This document shows positions 1 through 5,763 of a stretch of DNA of 10,776 nt, in pieces; position 1 is the stretch's first letter, and the number at the start of each line of letters is the position of its first letter. The stretch lies in NCBI GenBank assembly GCA_018882725.1, contig VERK01000058.1:1-10776 (forward strand), given 5' to 3'. The notes below the pieces were generated by a model. It saw only the letters and a program-made list of their open reading frames with translations, was not told where the DNA came from and did not search any database. This stretch comes from Actinomycetota bacterium. GTDB lineage: Bacteria > Actinomycetota > Acidimicrobiia > Acidimicrobiales > Ilumatobacteraceae. The position numbers and the translations under genes are program-made.

Positions 1-568
1 TGTTGTTCGACTCTTCGGTGATGCGGTTGTCCGCGCCGAACTCGAGCATGGCGTACGAACCCTGGAGGGGCTCGCCGTTGCCGTTGAACTCGTGCGGGCC
101 GGAGATGCCGTCATAGTCGGGGTCTCCGCCAGCCTTGATGATGGCGACGCAGTCGGCGAAGGTGGTGCACTTTTCGCCGTCCTTGGTGATGCCGACGATC
201 TCGTCAGCATGCTTGGCACCATCGGTGCCAGCCTTCTCGACCGCGAGAGCGATCACGATGGCAGCGTCGTACGCCTCACCGGCGTAGTTGAAGTCCTCGA
301 GCGGAGCGTTTCCGATCGAGACCCAGAAGTCCGAAACCTTCTGGAGCCACTCTTCGCTGACCTCAGCACCCTTGGGCGTGGTGCCCTTCATGCCCTCGAG
401 CTCGCCACCAGCGGCCGGAGCCTCGGTTGCGGGTGCCTCGGTGGCAGGTGCTTCAGTAGCCGGAGCAGCGGTGGTGTCTGCACTCTCGTCGTCGCCACCG
501 CAGGCTGCGCCTACGAGTGCGAGACCAAGAATGAGAGCCCCAACGCGGCGTGCGCGGGTCTTCTGCAT
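1..568 (-). CDS. Lipoprotein with only the C-terminal part of a branched-chain amino acid type substrate-binding protein (partial at window edge)
   Basis: The gene starts at ATG 568-566 and is open for 189 codons to the left edge, so its stop lies outside the window. A GGGGGAG Shine-Dalgarno (577-583) sits 8 bases upstream. Residues 1-23 form a lipoprotein signal: basic MQKTRARR, a hydrophobic core, then LVGAAC with Cys23 as the probable lipidated residue (Gly at -3 is slightly atypical). Residues 24-57 are an acidic, low-complexity linker with three PATEA repeats. From about residue 58 the sequence resembles the last 130 or so residues of Peripla_BP_6 / LivJ-like binding proteins: EAYDAAIVIALA (98-109), GEKCTTFADC (131-140), DYDGISGPHEFN (151-162) and FGADN (177-181). 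The remaining 250 or so residues of such a protein, which carry lobe 1 and most of lobe 2, are absent, with no frameshift or stop to explain it. It is probably anchored on the outer face of the membrane. Whether it binds a ligand is doubtful. Alternatives are a deletion derivative of a full-length paralogue or an assembly artefact. Confidence 0.8.
   Translation of the reverse strand, partial: MQKTRARRVGALILGLALVGAACGGDDESADTTAAPATEAPATEAPATEAPAAGGELEGMKGTTPKGAEVSEEWLQKVSDFWVSIGNAPLEDFNYAGEAYDAAIVIALAVEKAGTDGAKHADEIVGITKDGEKCTTFADCVAIIKAGGDPDYDGISGPHEFNGNGEPLQGSYAMLEFGADNRITEESNN
419..463 (-). repeat. Three tandem 15-base units encoding PATEA-PATEA-PATEA
   Basis: Residues 36-50 of the lipoprotein are three copies of PATEA, followed by another Pro-Ala. 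The DNA copies differ at third positions, so the repeat is kept at protein level. It is an extended, flexible spacer between the lipid anchor and the folded part, typical of actinobacterial lipoproteins. Confidence 0.75.
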
Positions 569-576
569 GTTTGGTT

Positions 577-583
577 CTCCCCC
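577..583 (-). promoter_or_regulatory. Shine-Dalgarno site of the lipoprotein gene
   Basis: GGGGGAG on the minus strand, 8 bases before ATG 568. It is one of the few strong ribosome binding sites in the window and fixes this start. It also implies that this mRNA has a real 5' leader, unlike several neighbours. Confidence 0.6.
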
Positions 584-670
584 TATGGAGATGAGGGGCG
601 GATGCCCCATTGGTTTAGGAAGGGCTCAGGCTACCCCGGCTCCGAAAAAGATGACTTTTGTTATCGGTGT

Positions 671-676
671 TACGGT
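671..676 (+). promoter_or_regulatory. Possible -10 box for a leaderless crotonase-operon transcript
   Basis: TACGGT fits the actinobacterial TANNNT pattern and ends 6 bases before ATG 683, so transcription would start at or next to the start codon. No Shine-Dalgarno precedes this ATG, which agrees with a leaderless mRNA. No convincing -35 box is visible. Six-base matches arise easily by chance. Confidence 0.35.
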
Positions 677-682
677 CGGCTC

Positions 683-1480
683 ATGAGCGAAGTCCTTTAC
701 CAGGTCAATGACCACGTTGCGACCATCACACTGAATGCTCCGGAGAGGCTCAACACCATTTCCGGGGGGATGCTGAACGACCTGTCCGAGGCCCTCCTGC
801 AGGGAGATCGCGACCGCGACGTGCGCTGCATCGTTGTGACCGGCGCCGGTAAAGCCTTCTGCGCTGGCCTCGACTTGGCGGCTCAGATGGGCCAGAAGAA
901 GGCCCTTGGAGTCCTCGACAGCGGGGGTGACATGGGAAGTGAGTTCGATCTTCGGACGGCCCCTCCGGTGGTCCTCCACAACCTCGATACCCCGACGATC
1001 TGCGCGCTGAACGGTGGTGCGGCCGGTTACGGACTCGATCTTGCCTTTGGTTGTGACATCCGGATCGCGGCGTCGACCGCGAAGTTGAATCCGGGTTTCG
1101 CCAAGCGCGGAATTCTCCCCGAGAGCGGAGGAACGTGGCTCTTGCCGCGCATCGTCGGCTACGCCAAAGCTGCTGAGATTTGCTTCACCGGACGCACGCT
1201 GTCGGCGTCCGAAGGTCTCGAACTCGGGTTGGTCAACCACGTCGTCGAGCCAGAACAGCTCCACGACCGCGTGTCGGAACTGGCCGGCGAGATCGCGGCC
1301 AACGCGCCGCTCGCGGTGCGTGCCATCAAGCGCATGATGCGGGCCGCCGAGACCGAAACCTTCGAACAGAACATTCATCACGTCTTTCTGCAACTGCTAC
1401 CGCTGTTCCGTACCAACGACTTCAAAGAGGGAGTCGCGTCATTCATGGAGAAGCGACCGGCCAACTTCACCGGTCGCTGA
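683..1480 (+). CDS. Enoyl-CoA hydratase/isomerase (crotonase) family protein
   Basis: This 265-residue protein has the usual crotonase length. The oxyanion-hole motif FCAGLDL is at residues 59-65 and the second glycine-rich segment GGAAGYGLDLAFGCD at 111-125. It ends with the common EGVASFMEKRPANF pattern. Family members act on acyl-CoA thioesters (hydration, isomerisation, ring reactions), usually in fatty acid or amino acid breakdown in the cytoplasm. By eye alignment with classical enoyl-CoA hydratase, the first catalytic Glu is Asp119 here, and the second Glu is replaced by Phe139 or a neighbour. A Glu does occur at 147 in GILPESGG, as in crotonase subfamilies that place their acid in that loop. 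The exact reaction therefore cannot be read from sequence; an isomerase-like or other crotonase activity is as likely as hydration. ATG 683 is chosen because homology begins there; the frame stays open upstream only by chance. The nitroreductase gene follows 11 bases later. Confidence 0.9.
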   Translation: MSEVLYQVNDHVATITLNAPERLNTISGGMLNDLSEALLQGDRDRDVRCIVVTGAGKAFCAGLDLAAQMGQKKALGVLDSGGDMGSEFDLRTAPPVVLHNLDTPTICALNGGAAGYGLDLAFGCDIRIAASTAKLNPGFAKRGILPESGGTWLLPRIVGYAKAAEICFTGRTLSASEGLELGLVNHVVEPEQLHDRVSELAGEIAANAPLAVRAIKRMMRAAETETFEQNIHHVFLQLLPLFRTNDFKEGVASFMEKRPANFTGR

Positions 1481-1491
1481 ACGCTTCGTCG

Positions 1492-2193
1492 ATGTCGTTC
1501 GAACGATCGCATCCCGAAGGGATTTCTCTTCTCGAGGGTTTGGCCACGACGCGAGCCATTCGCCGTTACACGAACGATCCGGTTCCGGAGGACGATCTCA
1601 ATCGAATTCTGTGGTTGGCGTCGCGTGCTCCGTCGGGTTCGAATCGCCAGCCTTTCCGTTTTCTCGTCCTGCGCGACGGGGAGCGTGCCGTTCGCGCCAA
1701 GTCGTTGCTCGGTGAAGCATTCCGCGCCGGCTGGAATTCGAAGCGATCGTCCGATGGGTACGACCGAACCGACGATTCGTCCAGTCCGAAGGCCCGGCAA
1801 GCGCGCGCGATGCAGTACTACGTCGACCACTTCGAGGAGATTCCAGTGGTGGTTCTGGTCGGCCTCGTTCGGTATCGCAACGCCAATCCGTACGAGGGAG
1901 CGTCGGTCTACCCGGCTTGCCAGAACCTGTTGTTGGCCGCGCGGGCCCTCGGATACGGGGGCGCACTCACCATGTGGCACCAAGGAGTCGAAGGCGAACT
2001 TCGCGAGATCCTCGAGGTACCCGACGAGGTCGCTCTGTCGGCCTGCATCACACTGGGTCGTCCACAGGGCTCGCACGGTCCGGTGCGACGTCGTCCGATC
2101 CGCGACCTCGTGTTCGACGATCAGTGGGGTCGAGCAGCCGACTGGGCGGTCGATCCGGACGGGACGGAGTTCACGGTCTGGAAGTCGCCGTGA
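1492..2193 (+). CDS. Nitroreductase family protein (FMN-dependent oxidoreductase)
   Basis: This 233-residue protein is typical of the nitroreductase fold. The N-terminal FMN phosphate-binding segment TTRAIRRY is at 19-26. APSGSNRQPF (46-55) is the conserved loop that touches the flavin, and ASVYPACQNLLLAARALGYG (137-156) is the conserved central helix. LGRP at 188-191 is the usual C-terminal signature. These enzymes form homodimers with FMN at the interface and use NAD(P)H to reduce nitro compounds, quinones, enones or other acceptors; the natural substrate is not evident. No Shine-Dalgarno is visible before ATG 1492, which lies 11 bases after the crotonase stop, so co-transcription is likely. 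The stop overlaps the next start (GTGA, 2190-2193), implying translational coupling to the J-domain gene. Next to a crotonase, a role in reducing an acyl-CoA or aromatic intermediate is possible but is inference only. Confidence 0.88.
   Translation: MSFERSHPEGISLLEGLATTRAIRRYTNDPVPEDDLNRILWLASRAPSGSNRQPFRFLVLRDGERAVRAKSLLGEAFRAGWNSKRSSDGYDRTDDSSSPKARQARAMQYYVDHFEEIPVVVLVGLVRYRNANPYEGASVYPACQNLLLAARALGYGGALTMWHQGVEGELREILEVPDEVALSACITLGRPQGSHGPVRRRPIRDLVFDDQWGRAADWAVDPDGTEFTVWKSP
2180..2184 (+). promoter_or_regulatory. Shine-Dalgarno-like GGAAG of the J-domain gene
   Basis: GGAAG inside the end of the nitroreductase gene, 5 bases before GTG 2190. It supports the GTG start that overlaps the upstream stop. 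Confidence 0.4.
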
Positions 2194-2726
2194 CGCGCGA
2201 CGAAGCCGAGTCGTTACTCGGTCTCGTCCGCCCGTACGACGACAAGACGTTGCGCGACCATTGGCGTCGAGCCGCTCGTGAGCACCATCCCGATCGGGGT
2301 GGCTCGAACGATCTGATGGCCAGAATCAACGACGCGTATTCCGTCTTGGCGACGATCGACGAGACCGTTTCCGCTACGGCTCCCACAGCGCCTCCAACTG
2401 GTCCGAATCAACGACCCTCGACGAAAGATGACGTCGTCGTTCGCTCCGTCGATCGTCCGGCCTTCGTGATCGACGCCCTTCCTGTTGTCGCGTTCGAGAC
2501 GCTCCTGCTGGCCGCTCGCGTGTTGGGCGATGTGATCGATGACGATCCGCCGTACGTTCTCGAGACGTTGGTCGAACATTCCGGTTCCACCACCTGGTGT
2601 CGTCTGGAGCTCGTTCCCGACGCTGGATCGTCGACGGTCTCGATCACCACCGATGGGCGAGTCTCGGCCGAACATCTCTGCCAGGCCTGGGTGACGACGG
2701 TGAACGAGTTGGGAGTGGTTCAGTGA
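2190..2726 (+). CDS. Small J-domain (HPD) protein with an unrecognised C-terminal domain
   Basis: The protein has 178 residues from GTG 2190. Residues 1-55 form a compact J-domain: a helix around 18-31 (KTLRDHWRRAAREH), the HPD tripeptide at 33-35 followed by RGGS, and a helix ARINDAYSVL (44-53). HPDRGGS followed by a short INDAY helix resembles short J-domains of the Pam18/Tim14 and DjlA kind more than full DnaJ. There is no G/F region or zinc-finger domain. Residues 60-80 are a Pro/Thr-rich linker. Residues 88-178 form a soluble alpha/beta-looking domain (LPVVAFETLLLAARVLGDV; later TWCRLELVP and STVSITTD strands; a closing helix LCQAWVTTVNEL) that I do not recognise. J-domains stimulate Hsp70/DnaK ATPase, so the protein probably recruits DnaK to a specific client bound by the C-terminal part. 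No DnaK gene is nearby. It is last in the crotonase-nitroreductase operon and overlaps the convergent sua5-like gene by 7 bases. Confidence 0.85.
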   Translation: MTRDEAESLLGLVRPYDDKTLRDHWRRAAREHHPDRGGSNDLMARINDAYSVLATIDETVSATAPTAPPTGPNQRPSTKDDVVVRSVDRPAFVIDALPVVAFETLLLAARVLGDVIDDDPPYVLETLVEHSGSTTWCRLELVPDAGSSTVSITTDGRVSAEHLCQAWVTTVNELGVVQ

Positions 2727-3631
2727 CGGCGGAGCGCCGCAGCTTTGAACACGCGATCGCGTACGGCGCGGCCCACACCAACATCGTCCGGGAGCAGTAC
2801 TGCGACCCGACGGAGTGACTGCCGGTCGCAGTCGCGAAGAAGGGTGTACAAGTCGTGGGCGAAGCGCGTTGGATCACTTCGTCCGTCGAGCACTCGATCG
2901 ACGTCGCTCGGAATCGAGTCCGACACGTCGATTGGCACGATCGTGCAGTCGGGCGCGTAGTGGCTCTCGAGCATTCCGGGTGCGCGCGACGGACCCGAGG
3001 CTGATTCCAGTCGTCCCACCACCTCGGTGATCTGTTCGGAACTGATCGAACCAGGTCGAAGTATCTGCGGCGGATCGACCGAGCAGTCGACGATGGTCGA
3101 CTCGAGGCCAACGTCGCACGGTCCTCCGTCGAGAACGACATCGACGTCCGATCCGAGATCGGCACGAACGTGGTCGGCCGTGGTCGGGCTGACTCTCCCG
3201 AATCGATTCGCCGACGGCGCGGCAACAGGTCGACCGAACTGTTGAAGAAGTCGTAGCGCCATCGCGTGACGTGGGATTCTGATCGCCACGGTCTCACGGC
3301 CTCCCGTCACTTCGTCGAGAACATTCGGTCCTCGTTCGACGATGATCGTGAGTGGCCCGGGCCAGAACGCCGAGGCGAGATCTTCGGCCGTCGTCGGCCA
3401 CGTTCGACTGAGCGCTCGCGCGGTGGAGATGTCGGCCACGTGAACGATGAGTGGGTGATCGGCCGGCCGACCCTTGATCGCGAAGATCTTTCGTACGGCT
3501 GATGACGACATGGCGTCGGCCCCGAGTCCGTACACGGTTTCGGTGGGAAGGCCGATCACACCTCCCGCCTCGAGCACTCGACACGCCTCGTCGATGTGTT
3601 CGTCAGTCGGTGAAGAAGTCGAGGACGGCAT
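2720..3631 (-). CDS. sua5: Threonylcarbamoyl-AMP synthase (Sua5/YrdC/YwlC family)
   Basis: This enzyme makes L-threonylcarbamoyladenylate from threonine, bicarbonate and ATP, the first step of t6A37 modification of ANN-decoding tRNAs. TsaB/TsaD then transfer the group. The translation from ATG 3631 has 303 residues. The YrdC domain (about 10-205) shows GLPTETVYGLGADA (27-40), KGRPADHPL (53-61), PGPLTII (91-97), VAIRIP (115-120) and APSANRFGRVSPT (138-150). A linker with APGMLESHYAP (217-227) leads into a Sua5-specific C-terminal Rossmann-like domain (about 230-303), which has the typical GVGRAVRDRVFKAA end. The protein is slightly shorter than the 340 or so residues of full Sua5 enzymes. The start is uncertain: GTG 3670 would add 13 residues and also lacks a ribosome binding site. 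ATG 3631 is preferred because it reduces the overlap with the upstream hydrolase gene from 68 to 29 bases and conserved sequence begins soon after. Confidence 0.92.
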   Translation of the reverse strand: MPSSTSSPTDEHIDEACRVLEAGGVIGLPTETVYGLGADAMSSSAVRKIFAIKGRPADHPLIVHVADISTARALSRTWPTTAEDLASAFWPGPLTIIVERGPNVLDEVTGGRETVAIRIPRHAMALRLLQQFGRPVAAPSANRFGRVSPTTADHVRADLGSDVDVVLDGGPCDVGLESTIVDCSVDPPQILRPGSISSEQITEVVGRLESASGPSRAPGMLESHYAPDCTIVPIDVSDSIPSDVDRVLDGRSDPTRFAHDLYTLLRDCDRQSLRRVAVLLPDDVGVGRAVRDRVFKAAALRRH

Positions 3632-4283
3632 CGAAGAAACCGAAGTTTTCGGTGGTGGCGAAGTGGTCACAGTTACGCAGAGTCACCAATCGCGCGTTGG
3701 GAAGAGCTGAGACGAGGGGTTCTCCCGGCCCCGCGAAATCTTTGTCGCCGATCACGACGAGCGTGTTGGCGCTGACGTGTCGGAACTGTTCGGGAGTGAA
3801 CGGTTGAGATGGACGCTTCATGATCGCGGTGAGGGCGATGCGGTCGTTCCCCGGTGATTCGGCGTACTGCACGAAGAGTCGACCGATGTTGTCCTCCGGG
3901 TCCCCGCGCCCTTCGAGGGCCGCCACCAGTCGGTCGTGGGCGACCTCGTCACGAGGCTCGATGACGTTCTTCCCGATCCCGGCCAGAACCAGGTTGTGGA
4001 ACGACGTCGGGTGTTCGATCGCCGCGCGCAACAGCGTCATGGCTCCGAGTGAGAAGCCCACGGCGTCGACCGTACGGTCGCCGATCGCGTCGAGAACTCG
4101 CGCCGTCAGGTCGGAGTAGTCGCTCGGGTCGTGCGGGCGAGGAGCCGTACCGTGCCCGAGAAGATCGACACCGATCACCTCTCGGCCGACGTCGGTGAGG
4201 AGATCGACCAGGCCCGACGAACGCCAGGTGGACTCGTACGATCCACCCCAACCGTGCACCAGAACGACCGGACGGTTCACCAC
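3603..4283 (-). CDS. Alpha/beta hydrolase
   Basis: The protein has 226 residues from GTG 4283. It shows the alpha/beta hydrolase pattern: strand PVVLVHGWGG with the oxyanion HGWGG (10-14), VIGVDLLGHG (37-46), nucleophile elbow GFSLG with Ser78, a late TLVVIGDKD (174-182) with Asp180 or Asp182 as probable acid, and DHFA with His207. The cap region is short. The substrate (ester, thioester, lactone or peptide) cannot be told from sequence, and no signal peptide is present, so it is probably cytoplasmic. A TTG at 4343 would give a longer form, but that would place 20 extra residues over the start of the divergent guaB1-type gene. GTG 4283 is favoured because the core fold begins five residues later and a TANNNT box lies 7 bases upstream. 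The downstream sua5 start overlaps this gene by 29 bases, so the two are probably one transcript. Confidence 0.85.
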   Translation of the reverse strand: MVNRPVVLVHGWGGSYESTWRSSGLVDLLTDVGREVIGVDLLGHGTAPRPHDPSDYSDLTARVLDAIGDRTVDAVGFSLGAMTLLRAAIEHPTSFHNLVLAGIGKNVIEPRDEVAHDRLVAALEGRGDPEDNIGRLFVQYAESPGNDRIALTAIMKRPSQPFTPEQFRHVSANTLVVIGDKDFAGPGEPLVSALPNARLVTLRNCDHFATTENFGFFDAVLDFFTD

Positions 4284-4290
4284 GGGGGTC

Positions 4291-4296
4291 AACCTA
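4291..4296 (-). promoter_or_regulatory. Possible -10 box for a leaderless hydrolase-sua5 transcript
   Basis: On the minus strand TAGGTT (4296 to 4291) fits TANNNT and is followed by 7 bases and then GTG 4283. There is no Shine-Dalgarno. The arrangement matches that before the small membrane protein gene (TAGGGT, 7 bases, GTG). The -35 region would fall inside the divergent guaB1-type leader or coding sequence; I see no clear -35 box. Confidence 0.4.
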
Positions 4297-4301
4297 CCCC
4301 G

Positions 4302-4307
4302 TAGCCT
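4302..4307 (+). promoter_or_regulatory. Possible -10 box for the guaB1-cmk-plsC operon
   Basis: TAGCCT fits TANNNT and would place the transcription start about 9 bases before ATG 4323, leaving a leader too short for a Shine-Dalgarno, and none is seen. No good -35 box is visible, and one would overlap the first codons of the divergent hydrolase gene. Confidence 0.25.
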
Positions 4308-4322
4308 GTGGCGGCCCTTCTT

Positions 4323-5759
4323 ATGAAGTTCATCAACGAGCAACCTCCCTACGACCTGACCTACAACGACGTCTTCCTCGTACCCAGTCTGTCGTCGGTC
4401 GGTTCACGTCTCGACGTCGACCTGCAGACCACCGACGGTGTGGGCACGACCATTCCCATCGTGGTCGCCAACATGACCGCCGTCGCGGGTCGCCGGATGG
4501 CCGAAACCGTGTCCCGACGCGGCGGTTTGGTCGTGCTGCCCCAGGACATTCCTCTCGACGTGATCGACGAGACGGTCCGCTACTTGAAGTCGCGGGATCA
4601 CGTGTACGAGACGCCTATCACCTTGTCGCCCCACAACACCGTGGGTGATGCCCTCGGTCTCGTTCACAAGCGAGCTCACGGAGCCGTGGTTGTCGTCGAC
4701 GCCAACAACCGCCCGGTCGGAATCTTCACGGAAGCCGACGCCGCGGGTTACGACCGGTTCACGCAATTGCACAACGTGATGTCGACCGACTTGTTGACTG
4801 TCCAATCCGGTACCGATCTCGAGAAGGTTTTCGACCTCCTGTCGGGTCATCGTCTCACCACCGCACCCGTGGTCGATGCGTCCGGCCGAATGGTCGGTTG
4901 CGTCACCCGCAAGGGTGCGTTGCGTTCCACTCTGTACCGTCCGGCCGTCAACGCGCGTGGCGAGTTCCTGACGGCAGTGGCCATCGGTGTCAACGGTGAA
5001 CCGGCCGACAAGGCGGCCCGTCTGCGCGACATCGGGGTCGACGTTCTGGTGGTCGACACCGCACACGGCCATCAGGAGCGAATGCTCGACGCCGTTCGTG
5101 CCGTTCGCAAGAGCGCACCGCAGGCCATCGTGGTAGCGGGCAACGTCGTCACCACCGATGGGACCAAACAACTCGTCGACGCCGGCGCGAACATCGTGAA
5201 GGTTGGAGTCGGTCCGGGTGCGATGTGCACCACTCGCATGATGACCGGCGTGGGCCGTCCACAGTTCTCGGCGGTACTCGAATGCTCGCTAGCCGCTCGT
5301 GAAGTCGGCGCGTCGGTGTGGGCCGACGGCGGAATTCGCTATCCCCGTGATGTCGCGCTCGCATTGGCTGCTGGAGCCGGCAGCGTGATGTTCGGCTCGT
5401 GGTTGGCCGGTACGTACGAATCGGCCGCTGACACTCTGCGCGATCCGGATGGCCGTCTCTACAAAGAGAACTACGGCATGGCTTCCAACCGGGCGGTGCG
5501 CAACCGAACACGGCGTGAAAGCGTGTTCATGCGCGCCCGTAAAGAATTGTTCGAAGAGGGAATCTCGTCGTCGCGGATGTACCTCGATCCGGAGCGTCCG
5601 GGGGTCGAAGACATCATCGACCACATCGTCGCCGGAGTTCGCAGCGCCTTCACGTACTCGGGCTCGGCGACAGTCGCCGAGTTCCGCGAGCGGGCCGTCG
5701 TGGGTATCCAGAGTGCAGCCGGATACGACGAAGGGCGACCGCTCGGTCAGAGCTGGTGA
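4323..5759 (+). CDS. guaB1: GuaB1-type IMPDH/GMP reductase family protein with CBS pair
   Basis: This 478-residue TIM-barrel enzyme has an inserted CBS pair at about residues 94-205 (…HNVMSTDLLTV at 150-160 starts the second CBS motif). The barrel shows YNDVFLVPSLSSV (14-26), VVANMTAV (47-54), VVDTAHGH (243-250), AGNVVT (272-277), the catalytic loop GVGPGAMCTTR with Cys302, WADGGIRYPRDVALALAAGA (333-352) and GSWLAGT (358-364). The Met-Thr-Gly-Val-Gly-Arg-Pro-Gln stretch after the loop and the overall layout match mycobacterial GuaB1 proteins. These are related to GuaB2 (IMP dehydrogenase), but the mycobacterial form has been characterised as a GMP reductase (GMP + NADPH to IMP + NH3) with a regulatory CBS domain. 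I therefore infer GMP reductase activity, tuned through the CBS pair by nucleotide binding; IMP dehydrogenase activity is the alternative. ATG 4323 is preferred over in-frame GTG 4308 because family members begin with this MKF start and GTG 4308 would directly abut the -10-like box. cmk starts 4 bases after the stop. Confidence 0.9.
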   Translation: MKFINEQPPYDLTYNDVFLVPSLSSVGSRLDVDLQTTDGVGTTIPIVVANMTAVAGRRMAETVSRRGGLVVLPQDIPLDVIDETVRYLKSRDHVYETPITLSPHNTVGDALGLVHKRAHGAVVVVDANNRPVGIFTEADAAGYDRFTQLHNVMSTDLLTVQSGTDLEKVFDLLSGHRLTTAPVVDASGRMVGCVTRKGALRSTLYRPAVNARGEFLTAVAIGVNGEPADKAARLRDIGVDVLVVDTAHGHQERMLDAVRAVRKSAPQAIVVAGNVVTTDGTKQLVDAGANIVKVGVGPGAMCTTRMMTGVGRPQFSAVLECSLAAREVGASVWADGGIRYPRDVALALAAGAGSVMFGSWLAGTYESAADTLRDPDGRLYKENYGMASNRAVRNRTRRESVFMRARKELFEEGISSSRMYLDPERPGVEDIIDHIVAGVRSAFTYSGSATVAEFRERAVVGIQSAAGYDEGRPLGQSW

Positions 5760-5763
5760 GACG

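Noticed and set aside
595..608. Small inverted repeat GGGGC-GGAT-GCCCC in the lipoprotein leader
   Set aside because: A 5-base stem with a 4-base loop is expected by chance at this GC content. It has no T-tract and no recognisable riboswitch context.
628..633. TAGCCT on the minus strand as a -10 box for the lipoprotein gene
   Set aside because: It fits TANNNT, but the -35 region is poor and the resulting leader of about 55 bases has no other support. It is not strong enough to list.
92..682. Plus-strand open frame upstream of and continuous with the crotonase
   Set aside because: It lies antisense to the lipoprotein gene, has no motif, and crotonase homology begins exactly at ATG 683.
288..686. 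Plus-strand frame with repeated ASVAG units
   Set aside because: The repeat is only the complement of the PATEA linker coding sequence in the lipoprotein gene.
626..1393. Long minus-strand open frame (255 codons) opposite the crotonase gene
   Set aside because: Its translation is rich in Arg, His and Asp without family motifs. It is the expected antisense shadow of a high-GC gene, and the plus strand shows clear crotonase motifs.
4308..4322. In-frame GTG 4308 as the guaB1-type start
   Set aside because: It adds five residues not expected for the family and directly abuts the candidate -10 box, leaving no room for a transcription start upstream of it.
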